From the NCBI GenBank assembly GCA_964610385.1, contig CAZSXW010000003.1, positions 62,001-126,000 on the forward strand: a DNA stretch of 64,000 nt, given 5' to 3'. The position numbers and the translations under genes are program-made. Positions 53,392 to 62,335 of the stretch are shown here, piece by piece (positions within the stretch are counted from its first letter, which is position 1; every line of letters starts with the position of its first letter). The notes under the pieces are model-generated. The model was not told the DNA's origin. It saw only the letters and a list, made by a program, of their open reading frames with translations, and searched no databases. Source of the DNA: CAZBSE01 sp964610385 (GTDB lineage: Bacteria > Actinomycetota > Humimicrobiia > Humimicrobiales > Humimicrobiaceae).

Positions 53392-54364
53392 AAAAGTAAT
53401 TATAACTGGATCAGAAGGTTTTATAGGCAGCCATTTAACTGAAAAAATTGTTGAGTTGGGTGCAGAGGTTACAGCTTTTGTTTTATATAATTCTTTTAAC
53501 ACCTATGGCTGGATAGATACTTTAAAAAAGGAAATCAAAGATAATATTAAAATTTTTATTGGTGATATAAGAGATGAGGCCAGTGTCAGGAAAGCATTAA
53601 AAGACCAAGATATTATATTTCATCTTGCTGCATTAATTGCAATTCCTTATTCTTATAATGCACCTCGCTCCTATTTCGAAACTAATGTACTGGGAACTTT
53701 AAATATTATGCAGTCTGCCAGGGAATTTGGCTGCACAAAGGTAATTCATACTTCAACCAGTGAAGTATATGGAACCGCAATATATACTCCGATTGACGAA
53801 AAACACCCATTGCAGGGACAGTCACCATATTCAGCTTCAAAAATAAGTGCGGATAAAGTTGCTGAAAGCTACTACAAATCTTTTAATGTACCGATAGCAG
53901 TAATCAGGCCATTTAATACTTATGGGCCAAGACAGTCAGCTAGAGCAGTTATACCTACTATAATTTCCCAGGCTCTGAGTAGAAACAAAATTGACCTTGG
54001 CAATATCTCTACAGTCAGAGATATGAATTATATTAAGGATACTGTGCAGGGATTTGTTAAAATAGCTCAATCTAATAAATCAATAGGAGAAGTAATAAAT
54101 ATTGGCAGCGGTATAGGATTAACAATTAAAGAGATAGCGGATACTGTAATTAAATTATTAAAGAGAAATGTAAAAATAAATTTAGATAAAATGAGGCTGA
54201 GACCTGAAAAAAGCGAAGTAGAGGTGCTTATTTGTGATAATAGGAAAGCTAATAAACTGATTGACTGGACTCCTAAATTTACACTTGAGGAAGGATTGAT
54301 GAAAACAATTGAGTGGATTAAAAATAATTTAAAGTATTTTAAGCCAGAAATTTATAATATTTAA
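53372..54364 (+). CDS. LegB-like NAD-dependent nucleotide-sugar 4,6-dehydratase
   Basis: A 330-residue extended SDR strongly resembling LegB, the GDP-GlcNAc 4,6-dehydratase of legionaminic acid synthesis. It has ITGSEGFIGSHLTE, the early FVLYNSFNTYGWIDTL, HLAALIAIPYSYNAP, the dehydratase signature TSTSEVYGTA, catalytic YSASKISADK, and RPFNTYGPRQSARAVIP. In known clusters it is followed by an aminotransferase (LegC) and NeuB/LegI-like genes; here those are missing and a nucleotidyltransferase follows after 40 bases. The keto-deoxy sugar must be used otherwise. Confidence 0.9.
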   Translation: MFNWQNKKVIITGSEGFIGSHLTEKIVELGAEVTAFVLYNSFNTYGWIDTLKKEIKDNIKIFIGDIRDEASVRKALKDQDIIFHLAALIAIPYSYNAPRSYFETNVLGTLNIMQSAREFGCTKVIHTSTSEVYGTAIYTPIDEKHPLQGQSPYSASKISADKVAESYYKSFNVPIAVIRPFNTYGPRQSARAVIPTIISQALSRNKIDLGNISTVRDMNYIKDTVQGFVKIAQSNKSIGEVINIGSGIGLTIKEIADTVIKLLKRNVKINLDKMRLRPEKSEVEVLICDNRKANKLIDWTPKFTLEEGLMKTIEWIKNNLKYFKPEIYNI

Positions 54365-54404
54365 TTACATTTTTTATTTTAAGAATGTTTTTAGGAGTGG
54401 TATT

Positions 54405-55109
54405 ATGCAGGCTATAATTTTAGCTGGAGGTAAAGGTGCGAGGCTTAGACCATATACGAATGTAATTCCAAAACCACTATTACCCATAGATAATATGCCT
54501 ATCTTAGAAATTATATTAAGACAGTTGAGAGAATATAAGTTTACAGAAGTAGTAATTACTATCGGTCACCTGGGAGAAATTATAAAAGCTTATTTTGGAG
54601 ATGGTAAGAAATTCGGTTTAAAAATAAGATATTCATTAGAAAAAAAACCATTAGGAACAGTAGGTGCTCTATCAATAATTAATAATTTGGATGATGATTT
54701 CCTGGTTATGAATGGCGATATTTTATGCAATATACATTTTTCTGATCTTTATAATTTTCATATAAAAAATCACAAAAAGGTTACTATTGTCATCTGTAAA
54801 AAAAGCCTAAAACTAAGCTTAGGTGTAATAAAATGTAAAGATGGTAAATTGGTTGATTACATTGAAAAGCCTGAATATAAGTTTGATGTTAGTACAGGCA
54901 TTTATATGTTAAGTAAGGAAGTTGTTTCTTTAATCCCTTTTAATGAGTACTATGATTTCCCCACATTGATTAAAAGCATAATTATAGAAGAAGATATAAA
55001 TGTTTACAGATTCAAGGGCTATTGGTTTGATATAGGTACTCCTGAAGATTATAATCAGGTGCAGGACTCTTTTGTAAAATTAAAAGGTGCTTTTTTAAAA
55101 AAAAGATAA
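54405..55109 (+). CDS. Sugar-1-phosphate nucleotidyltransferase
   Basis: A 234-residue NTP-transferase with the signature LAGGKGARLRPYTNVIPKPLLPI, MNGDILCNI as the metal/nucleotide segment, and late VSTGIYMLSKE and YWFDIGTPEDYNQ. It activates a hexose-1-phosphate to a nucleotide sugar. The short form with KPLLPI resembles mannose-1-phosphate guanylyltransferase-like PtmE/RmlA relatives, but lacks CBS domains and is shorter than RmlA. Placed after the LegB-like gene, it may make the GDP-sugar which that enzyme uses. The start has a weak GGAG upstream. Confidence 0.85.
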   Translation: MQAIILAGGKGARLRPYTNVIPKPLLPIDNMPILEIILRQLREYKFTEVVITIGHLGEIIKAYFGDGKKFGLKIRYSLEKKPLGTVGALSIINNLDDDFLVMNGDILCNIHFSDLYNFHIKNHKKVTIVICKKSLKLSLGVIKCKDGKLVDYIEKPEYKFDVSTGIYMLSKEVVSLIPFNEYYDFPTLIKSIIIEEDINVYRFKGYWFDIGTPEDYNQVQDSFVKLKGAFLKKR

Positions 55110-55972
55110 TGAATATTATTGTTTTAGGCTGTAATGGTTATATAGGAAGAAAATTTTGTGAATATATCAATTTAAGTTTTCCCGACATTAATCTATATGG
55201 AGCAGATGTAAATAAAAACCTTTCACTTAAGAATCAATTTATAGGAAACCTACTTGAAAAAGGATTTATAAAATCTATTTTTAAGGATAGTAATTATGAT
55301 ATGGTTTTTATTTTAACCGGGAAGATTTTCGCAGAAAATTTAAAAGAGTTCTTAGAGTATAATGTATTGGTTACTGATAATATATTAGGCTCATTAGTTA
55401 ATAAAGATTCTAAAATAGTGATTTTACAATCTGCTGCTCAATATGGAAAAGGAGACAGAAATTTTCGTGTTCCAGTAAATTATTATGGTTTGACTAAAGA
55501 ATATCAGGAGCAATTGTCTAAATATTATGCTGATACATTTAATATGAAAATAATATCACCAATTTTATTTAATGTTTATGGTAATGACCAATCTGGAAAT
55601 TTTATTATTCCAAAACTGCTAAAGAGAGTTGAAAATTCAATTAAGGCTAATTCAAAGGTAATCAGTGATATAAATAAGGAATTTTATAGGGATTTCATAC
55701 ATATAGATGATGTTTTAAGGATATTAATGGATATTGGTTTAAACGGTTCGGTAGGTGAAGAGTATGAAATTGGCACTGGTAAAGAAACTAAAATTTCAGA
55801 TATTTTAAAGGTGGTTGTTAATTGTTATATTTCCAAAGGATACGATTTGAAAATAGTATACGAAGATTACGACTATAAAAATACCGATATTATAAGACAA
55901 GTAGCTACAATAAATGATAATAGTTATAGTTATAAAGAAATAAAAGACTATATAATAAATAAGATAACGTAA
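55109..55972 (+). CDS. NAD-dependent sugar epimerase/reductase (SDR)
   Basis: A 287-residue extended SDR with VLGCNGYIGRKFCEY, a SAAQYGKG strand, and the active-site Tyr/Lys in VNYYGLTKEYQEQ. The late block FYRDFIHIDDVLRIL is typical of epimerase/reductase members. It likely reduces or epimerises the 4-keto product of the LegB-like dehydratase. It is coupled by a TAATG overlap to the nucleotidyltransferase gene and abuts the glycosyltransferase gene. Confidence 0.82.
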   Translation: MNIIVLGCNGYIGRKFCEYINLSFPDINLYGADVNKNLSLKNQFIGNLLEKGFIKSIFKDSNYDMVFILTGKIFAENLKEFLEYNVLVTDNILGSLVNKDSKIVILQSAAQYGKGDRNFRVPVNYYGLTKEYQEQLSKYYADTFNMKIISPILFNVYGNDQSGNFIIPKLLKRVENSIKANSKVISDINKEFYRDFIHIDDVLRILMDIGLNGSVGEEYEIGTGKETKISDILKVVVNCYISKGYDLKIVYEDYDYKNTDIIRQVATINDNSYSYKEIKDYIINKIT

Positions 55973-57061
55973 ATGGCAAGAATTTTACTGATTGGTGCCA
56001 TACCTCCACCATTTCATGGTGTAACAATTTATAATAAAATATTATTAGATTCGAAGATTTCGAATTTTTTTATCGTAAATCATTTGGACATATCTGATCA
56101 TAGGAATTTAGATAATTTAGGCAAGATTGATTTAATAAATATTTTTTTAAGTTTTAAAAATTTTTTTTCTCTGTTTAAATCATTACTAAAACATAGGCCT
56201 GATTTAGCTTATCTCCCAATATCACAAAATATCGCTTTTTTAAGGGATGGTATTTTTATAATTATTATTAAATTTTTTAGTAAAAGTAAAATAATTGTGC
56301 ATCTTCACGGCAGCTATTTTAAGGATTGCTATAATAGAAGTAATTTTATTTTTAAAAAGTTTGTAGATTTCACTTTGCCAAGAGTTGATTGTGCTATTGT
56401 TTATAGTCGTTCACTAAAATATATTATTAGTAAATGGATCAATAATATTGAGTTTGTTCCTATTGGTACAACATTTAAAACGGATATTAGTAATAGGAAT
56501 AATAAAGAAATTGTTGCAGGTTATATGGGGAGCCTGACCCGGAGTAAGGGAATAGAAGACTTAGTTGAAGCAGCTAATATTGTTCTGAAAGAGTATAGGA
56601 ACATAAAATTTAAAATCGCAGGAAGTTGGCGTAAACAAGAGGAAGAAATAAAAAATAAAATATTGTGTTTTATTGATGAAAATAAAATTAATAATGATAT
56701 TGAATTATTAGGTTTTATACCTGATAGTAGTAAAGAAAGGTTCTTAGTGAATACTGATATATTTGTCTTTCCTTCATGGAATGAGGGTCAGCCTTTAGTA
56801 ATATTAGAGGCAATGGCGGCAGGCTGCCCGGTTATTGCTGTGAAGGGTGTAGGAGCGATACCCGATACTGTCATAGATGGCAAGACTGGCATTTTGGTTG
56901 AAAAACAAAATCCTGAAGAAATCGCTAAAGCTATAGTCTATTTAATAAGAAATCCGGACATAAGGGTAAAAATGGGACTTGCAGCGAGGAAACGATTTGA
57001 AGAAAATTACACTATAGATAAGAATATAGATAATATGATTAAGGTTTTTAAAAAGTTTTGA
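55973..57061 (+). CDS. Glycosyltransferase family 4
   Basis: A 362-residue GT4 enzyme. The N-terminal GAIPPPFHGVTIYNK and the middle HLHGSYFKD are typical. The C-terminal domain shows YMGSLTRSKGIEDLV, the EX7E-type FPSWNEGQPLVILEAMAAGCPVIA, and DGKTGILVEKQNPEE. It transfers a sugar to the growing lipid-linked unit with retention of configuration. Its ATG directly follows the stop of the SDR gene, suggesting it uses that gene's product. Confidence 0.92.
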   Translation: MARILLIGAIPPPFHGVTIYNKILLDSKISNFFIVNHLDISDHRNLDNLGKIDLINIFLSFKNFFSLFKSLLKHRPDLAYLPISQNIAFLRDGIFIIIIKFFSKSKIIVHLHGSYFKDCYNRSNFIFKKFVDFTLPRVDCAIVYSRSLKYIISKWINNIEFVPIGTTFKTDISNRNNKEIVAGYMGSLTRSKGIEDLVEAANIVLKEYRNIKFKIAGSWRKQEEEIKNKILCFIDENKINNDIELLGFIPDSSKERFLVNTDIFVFPSWNEGQPLVILEAMAAGCPVIAVKGVGAIPDTVIDGKTGILVEKQNPEEIAKAIVYLIRNPDIRVKMGLAARKRFEENYTIDKNIDNMIKVFKKF

Positions 57062-57082
57062 GTATTTTGTTGTGGAGGTTAT

Positions 57083-59242
57083 ATGAAGCAGATAGTTCAA
57101 AATTATAAAACAGGCAAAATTTCAATTGAAGAGATTCCAATTCCATTACTTGAGGGAAGTGGAGTAATAGTGAAAAATTATTTTTCTCTGATCAGTGCAG
57201 GTACTGAGAGGACCAAAGTTGATATGGTGAAGAAAAGCCTGATTGGTAAGGCGAAATCCAGACCTGATTTGGTTCAGAAAGTAATTGGGACAATAAAAAC
57301 GAAAGGCTTAATAAATGCGGCTAAGTCGGTTTTTAGAAAATTGGATGAATACAGGCCTCTTGGCTATAGTTCCTGTGGTAAGGTAGTAGATCTTTCTAAA
57401 GATATAGAAAATTTAAAGATAGGAGATTTTATTGCTTGCGGCGGTGCCGGATACGCTAATCATGCAGAATATATATATGTACCTAAAAATCTTTTCTGCA
57501 AGGTCCCTGATAATATCGATTTGATAGACGCTTCATTTGTCACTGTAGGTTCTGTTGCAATGCAGGCTGTTAGACTGCTGAATTCCCAAATTGGTGAGAA
57601 GGTATTGGTCATCGGATTGGGACTGGTGGGACAGCTGGTAGTACAAATATTGAATGCTTATGGGATAGGTACATTTGGAATGGATATAGAAAAAAATAAG
57701 GTGAATAAAGGGAAGGAATGCGGATTAAGAATAGGAAGTTTGATCGATTCTCCCGATTTAAATGAGAAGGTTAATTTCTTTACAGGGAATAGAGGTTTTG
57801 ACGGAGTAATAATTACTGCTTCCACAGATAGCAACAAACCGATTGAATTAGCGGGTAGATATTGTAGAGAGAAAGGTAATGTTATTGTTGTGGGACAGGT
57901 CAGTATGAACATACCGAGAGACGATTACTACAGGAAAGAGATAAATATAGTGATATCGAGGTCTTATGGACCAGGCAGGTATGATGGTAAATATGAAGAG
58001 AAGGGAATAGATTATCCCTACGGTTATGTCAGATGGACCGAAAATAGAAATATGAAGTCATTTATTGATTTGATCAATAACAAAAGAATAGATGTGAAGA
58101 AATTAATTTCTGAGGTCTATGAATTAAACGATTATATGAAAGCATACGAATGTATTTATAATAATAAAGCGAAGGATTATTATGGATTGGTACTTAAGTA
58201 TGATGTTTCAGGTAAAGGGAGTGAGAACAAAATAATAATAAGTGAGAGCAAGATTGTTTGTAAAGAAATTAAAGCAAGTTTTATAGGTTCGGGTGGTTAT
58301 GCCCAAAAATTTTTAGTTCCGTTATTTGCCAAAAATAGCAACGTAAGTCTTTACTCAATTCTTAGTTCAACGGGACTATCGGCAAAAAATGTGGGAAAGA
58401 AATATAATTTTAAATATGTACCGAATAATATAGATGATATCTTCTTGGATGATAAAAGCAATCTTGTGGTTATTTCAACAAGACATGATACTCATGCAAA
58501 ATATATTATTAAAGCACTTGAAAATAAGAAAAATATTTTTACCGAAAAACCATTATGCATTAATAAGAAAGATTTGGAAAAAATAAGAAAAGCATATAAT
58601 GATAGTAACTCAATTCTAATGATCGGATTCAATAGAAGATTCTCTGGTTTAATAAAGAAACTTATAGGAGTATATAAAGATAGGAACTATCCTTTAGTTG
58701 TAAATTATAGAATTAATGCAGGAAAGATTGACAGATCGCATTGGATACAGGATCCGGATATTGGCGGCGGAAGAATTGTAGGTGAATTATGTCATTTTAT
58801 TGATCTTACTAATTTTATTGTAGGCAAGAAAGTACAGAGTATCTATTCTTCCGGTATTGGAGACAATAAAGAGGTAAAGCTTATTGATGATTTAATTACT
58901 AATATAGAATACAAAGACGGTTCAATTGGGTCTATAACTTATGTATCGAATGGAAGTAAATTATTATTTAAGGAATATATTGAGGTATACGGAGGAGGAA
59001 TTACTGTAATAATAAAAGATTTTAAAACTTGTGAGATCTATAAAGGAAATAACATTGATAAGATCGATTTAAGAAAGCAGGATAAAGGCCAATTTAATGA
59101 AATAAATGAATTTATAGATAGTTTAATTAAGAAGGGAAAATCACCAATTTCTTTTAGTCAGATTTATAACTCTACTTCTAATACATTTTCAGTAATAGAT
59201 TCTCTCAGGAGTGGCAGGAAAGTAACCGTAGGCAATGAATAA
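57083..59242 (+). CDS. Bi-domain oxidoreductase (alcohol dehydrogenase-like plus Gfo/Idh/MocA)
   Basis: A 719-residue fusion. Residues about 1-375 are a medium-chain dehydrogenase-like domain (SLISAGTERTKVDM, RPLGYSSCGKVVDL, then the nucleotide motif VIGLGLVGQLVVQIL). It lacks the full zinc-ligand set of classic enzymes. Residues about 390-719 are a Gfo/Idh/MocA domain (FIGSGGYAQKFLVPLF, TEKPLCINKKDL, MIGFNRRFS). This family recurs in polysaccharide clusters but its reaction is not established to my knowledge. It overlaps the six-hairpin gene by 8 bases. GAGG lies near the ATG. Confidence 0.88.
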   Translation: MKQIVQNYKTGKISIEEIPIPLLEGSGVIVKNYFSLISAGTERTKVDMVKKSLIGKAKSRPDLVQKVIGTIKTKGLINAAKSVFRKLDEYRPLGYSSCGKVVDLSKDIENLKIGDFIACGGAGYANHAEYIYVPKNLFCKVPDNIDLIDASFVTVGSVAMQAVRLLNSQIGEKVLVIGLGLVGQLVVQILNAYGIGTFGMDIEKNKVNKGKECGLRIGSLIDSPDLNEKVNFFTGNRGFDGVIITASTDSNKPIELAGRYCREKGNVIVVGQVSMNIPRDDYYRKEINIVISRSYGPGRYDGKYEEKGIDYPYGYVRWTENRNMKSFIDLINNKRIDVKKLISEVYELNDYMKAYECIYNNKAKDYYGLVLKYDVSGKGSENKIIISESKIVCKEIKASFIGSGGYAQKFLVPLFAKNSNVSLYSILSSTGLSAKNVGKKYNFKYVPNNIDDIFLDDKSNLVVISTRHDTHAKYIIKALENKKNIFTEKPLCINKKDLEKIRKAYNDSNSILMIGFNRRFSGLIKKLIGVYKDRNYPLVVNYRINAGKIDRSHWIQDPDIGGGRIVGELCHFIDLTNFIVGKKVQSIYSSGIGDNKEVKLIDDLITNIEYKDGSIGSITYVSNGSKLLFKEYIEVYGGGITVIIKDFKTCEIYKGNNIDKIDLRKQDKGQFNEINEFIDSLIKKGKSPISFSQIYNSTSNTFSVIDSLRSGRKVTVGNE

Positions 59243-60452
59243 AGCCGATATCCTAATATCTTTAAAGAATGATATTGATAAACTCATAGAATATTGCAGC
59301 AATCAGGAATGGCTTGGTTATGATCCGTATGATGGTTTAAATAGTCCCCTATTTAAATACTTGTTTTTTAATAGGAATAAATTCTTTAGAATATTAATTA
59401 TTCAATTCTTTAAAAATTCTCCCATAAATCTTAGACCTCTTTTTCTTATAAGGAAAGAGGCCAATCCAAAAGGTCTGGCATTATGTTTGAAAAGTTTGGT
59501 TATGATCTGCAAGCATAATAGTGAGAAAAAGTATCTGTCATATATTAATCACCTGGTTAATTTGTTGATTAAAGAAAGAGCGACCAATAATTTGAAGTTA
59601 TGGGGTTATAATTTTGACTGGCAATCAAGAGCTTTTTTTATAAAGAAACATTCACCTAATTTTGTTGTTTCATACTTTGTTCTGGATTCTTTTTTTGAGT
59701 TGTATAGATTAACCAAAGAGAAAAGGTATAAGAAAATATTTATAGAATCCTGCAATGTCTTGATAGATAAATTTTTAGGAAAAAGGGAAGGTAAAAAATA
59801 TTTTAAATATGTACTTAATGATAAAAAGGTAATTCATAATGTTAACCTTTTTGGATCTTCTTTGATGTCTAAAGCTTTTGCCATGACTGGAGATGATAGA
59901 TTCAAGATTGTTTCGGAAGAAACATTGATGACTTCGATTGATTATCAGTCTGATAATGGATCCTGGCCTTATGGAATTGAACGAATGCATAGTTGGATTG
60001 ACAGTTTTCATACATGTTTTAATTTATTATCTTTTAACGACTTTATATTAAATACAGGGATCAGAATCTATGAAGATAAATTGGTAAAAGGATTTAATTA
60101 TTTTATAAATAATTTCTTTACAAAAAATTATGCTATTAAATATTATGATAAAAAAACTTATCCGATTGATATGCATAGCTTTGCCATAGGGCTAATAACT
60201 CTTATAAAATTGGAAAAGTATTTAAAAGATAAAGAAATGATTATTAAAATCTATAATTATATAAATAAGAATTTTAAAAGTAAGAAAGGAACATATTATT
60301 TTAGAATTTATAAATTTTTTAAAAATAGAATTCCTTATATGAGGTGGAGTCAATCTTGGTTGCTGTATTCTTTTGTGATATTATATGAATACATTTCTAA
60401 TATAATTAATAATCAAATAGGATTTTATAGTATTGATAGATGTAAAGGTTAG
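59235..60452 (+). CDS. Six-hairpin (alpha/alpha barrel) protein, glycosidase-like
   Basis: A 405-residue, helix-rich protein without a signal peptide. Segments such as WGYNFDWQSRAFF, GSSLMSKAFAMTGDDRFK, DNGSWPYGIERMHSWIDSFHTCFNLLSF and YPIDMHSFAIG resemble the repeated hairpins of (alpha/alpha)6 barrel glycan enzymes, including uronyl epimerase and heparinase-like families. Close relatives next to bi-domain oxidoreductases are often misnamed. It may modify a sugar in the cytoplasm or act as a structural partner of the oxidoreductase, with which it overlaps. Fold moderately sure. Confidence 0.68.
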   Translation: MNKADILISLKNDIDKLIEYCSNQEWLGYDPYDGLNSPLFKYLFFNRNKFFRILIIQFFKNSPINLRPLFLIRKEANPKGLALCLKSLVMICKHNSEKKYLSYINHLVNLLIKERATNNLKLWGYNFDWQSRAFFIKKHSPNFVVSYFVLDSFFELYRLTKEKRYKKIFIESCNVLIDKFLGKREGKKYFKYVLNDKKVIHNVNLFGSSLMSKAFAMTGDDRFKIVSEETLMTSIDYQSDNGSWPYGIERMHSWIDSFHTCFNLLSFNDFILNTGIRIYEDKLVKGFNYFINNFFTKNYAIKYYDKKTYPIDMHSFAIGLITLIKLEKYLKDKEMIIKIYNYINKNFKSKKGTYYFRIYKFFKNRIPYMRWSQSWLLYSFVILYEYISNIINNQIGFYSIDRCKG

Positions 60453-61190
60453 ATGAGAACCAAATTTTTAAATTATAATATAGATAATCTTACTTTTGAT
60501 GAGACTATAAATAGAATTCTTAAATTAATTGATTCAGGGAAAACAAATCAACATGTGGTTTTAAATGCAGCCAAGGTTGCAATGATGGGTAGAGATAAAA
60601 GACTGGCTGAAATAGTAAATTCCTGTGATTTAATCAGTGCAGATGGGATATCTATAGTATGGGCATCAAAATTTCTTGGAAATAGAATTAAAGAAAGAGT
60701 TACAGGAATTGATTTATTTATCAGATTGCTTGAGATTGCAGACTATAAAAGATATAGAATATATTTGCTGGGTGCCAAAGAGAGTGTCATTAAAACTTCG
60801 GTTGAAAAAATAAGAAAAAAGTTTAAAGGTCTAATAATTGCTGGATATAGAAATGGATTTTTTAATGAGGAAGAAGAGATTGATATTGTTAACGAAATTA
60901 ATCGATCAAATAGCCGTATTCTATTTGTTGGGATTAGTTCACCTAAGAAAGAATATTTCTTGGATAAGTACAAAAATAAATTAAAGGTACCTTTTTGTAT
61001 GGGAGTCGGAGGTAGTTTTGATATTACTGCGGGAAGATGCCAGAGGGCTCCGGTATGGATGCAGAGGCTTGGTCTTGAATGGTCTTATAGACTTATTGAA
61101 GAGCCAAGAAGGATGTGGAAAAGGTATTCAATAGATAATTTCAAGTTTATACTTATAATCCTAAAGTTTAAATTTTTAAAAAGAATTTAG
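60453..61190 (+). CDS. WecG/TagA/CpsF family glycosyltransferase (GT26)
   Basis: A 245-residue GT26 enzyme: NAAKVAMMGRDKRL, SADGISIVWASKFLG, ERVTGIDLFIRLLE, YLLGAKESVIK, then GVGGSFDITAGRCQRAPVWMQRLGLEW. The C-terminal basic part (RRMWKRYSIDN) binds the membrane in TagA. Known members transfer ManNAc (TagA) or ManNAcA (WecG) to a lipid-linked GlcNAc. With the WbpI-like epimerase and WbpA-like dehydrogenase in the same locus, the donor may be UDP-ManNAc3NAcA or a relative. Its ATG directly follows the preceding stop. Confidence 0.92.
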   Translation: MRTKFLNYNIDNLTFDETINRILKLIDSGKTNQHVVLNAAKVAMMGRDKRLAEIVNSCDLISADGISIVWASKFLGNRIKERVTGIDLFIRLLEIADYKRYRIYLLGAKESVIKTSVEKIRKKFKGLIIAGYRNGFFNEEEEIDIVNEINRSNSRILFVGISSPKKEYFLDKYKNKLKVPFCMGVGGSFDITAGRCQRAPVWMQRLGLEWSYRLIEEPRRMWKRYSIDNFKFILIILKFKFLKRI

Positions 61191-61495
61191 TTTCTTAATA
61201 AGCATATGTAAATTAATGATCATTTAAATTAAACCTACAATTTTTTGAAGAAAAATCTTTATTATAGGTACGTTTTGATTGATTGAATTAATATAGCAAT
61301 ATTCTCCTGGAATAACATTATATTAAGATAAATGACTATTTGTGTCTTATTTCACTTATTGATAATAATCAGTCCTTTGTTGTGATTTTAGATTACATTT
61401 TATATAATTTAACGAACATTTATGCAATTACTTTAATAACGAATTCCTTGATTTTAAATTAATAAAAGGATATTAAAATAACAGGAGTTTCGGTC
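61191..61495. other. Intergenic region between the two sub-clusters
   Basis: A 305-base AT-rich spacer separating the GT26 gene from the second chain-length regulator gene. It holds one promoter candidate (61380-61408), and a CAGGAG ribosome site for the next gene. No RNA gene or clear terminator is seen. Confidence 0.5.
61380..61408 (+). promoter_or_regulatory. Possible promoter of the second Wzz-Wzy unit
   Basis: TTGTGA (61380-61385), a 17-base spacer and a perfect TATAAT (61403-61408), about 88 bases before the ATG at 61496. Confidence 0.5.
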
Positions 61496-62323
61496 ATGGG
61501 AAATAAAAAGAGAAAGAATGATGTAAATGAGGTTGAGTTAAAGGATTTATTAAAAGTCTTCATCAGAAGAAAGTGGTGGTTTATAGGAACCTTTATTATT
61601 GTTTTTATAACTGGTATTCTTTTTACTTTTTTAAGAACTCCCCAATTTAATATGACCAGTACTTTAAAAGTTTCCGGTATCAATTCTGAAAACTACGAAA
61701 GTCTTATGCAGTCATTTCCTGAGAAGACAAGAGAGCTTACTGGAATAAGCAATGTCACTGAATCTAAAGAATTTTTATCCGAAGATTTATTGGAAGAAAC
61801 AGCCGGAAATCTTGAGTTTGATATAGATATGGATGAGTTAAAGGATATTATTTATGTTTATACAGCAAAAGGGGGAATTTTAAAAATAACCACAGTTGAT
61901 GATGATACGGAAAAAGCTTATGAAATAAATAAAATACTGCTGGAAACTTATTTAGATAATAGAGTTTATGAGATTAACCAGATGTATCAGAGCCTTTTGA
62001 GTGAAATTGAGCTTGAAATGTCAACTATTGCAGCAGAAATAGAGGGCCTGTCTGAAAAGTCTGGCAGCGATGATGATTTGATTGATAAAGAGATCGAACT
62101 GAAATATGAGACTTATTATAACTTAGAAGAAAATAAAGATCTTCTTGTAGAAAATAAAGATTATTTTACTGATAGGATTGAGGTTTCAGAAGAACCTAAG
62201 ATTTCAGATGTATATGAGTATTTTAACTATAAAAGGGACATAATATTTAGTTTTTTTGCGGCAATTGCCATTGGGCTAATAACAGCATTTGCATCTAATT
62301 ATTTTCAATCCTTAAGAAAATAG
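61496..62323 (+). CDS. Wzz-type chain-length regulator, copy 2
   Basis: A 275-residue PCP/Wzz-like protein with a membrane helix (about 30-50) after KVFIRRKWWFIG and a second near the end (about 248-268). The outer region between is helical and acidic. The N-terminal part strongly parallels the regulator at 37660 (both have an RKWWFIG stretch), so they are paralogues; this copy is 64 residues shorter. It lies 12 bases before a second polymerase-like gene, forming a possible length-control pair. A CAGGAG lies about 9 bases before the ATG. Confidence 0.85.
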   Translation: MGNKKRKNDVNEVELKDLLKVFIRRKWWFIGTFIIVFITGILFTFLRTPQFNMTSTLKVSGINSENYESLMQSFPEKTRELTGISNVTESKEFLSEDLLEETAGNLEFDIDMDELKDIIYVYTAKGGILKITTVDDDTEKAYEINKILLETYLDNRVYEINQMYQSLLSEIELEMSTIAAEIEGLSEKSGSDDDLIDKEIELKYETYYNLEENKDLLVENKDYFTDRIEVSEEPKISDVYEYFNYKRDIIFSFFAAIAIGLITAFASNYFQSLRK

Positions 62324-62335
62324 AATAATTATTAA

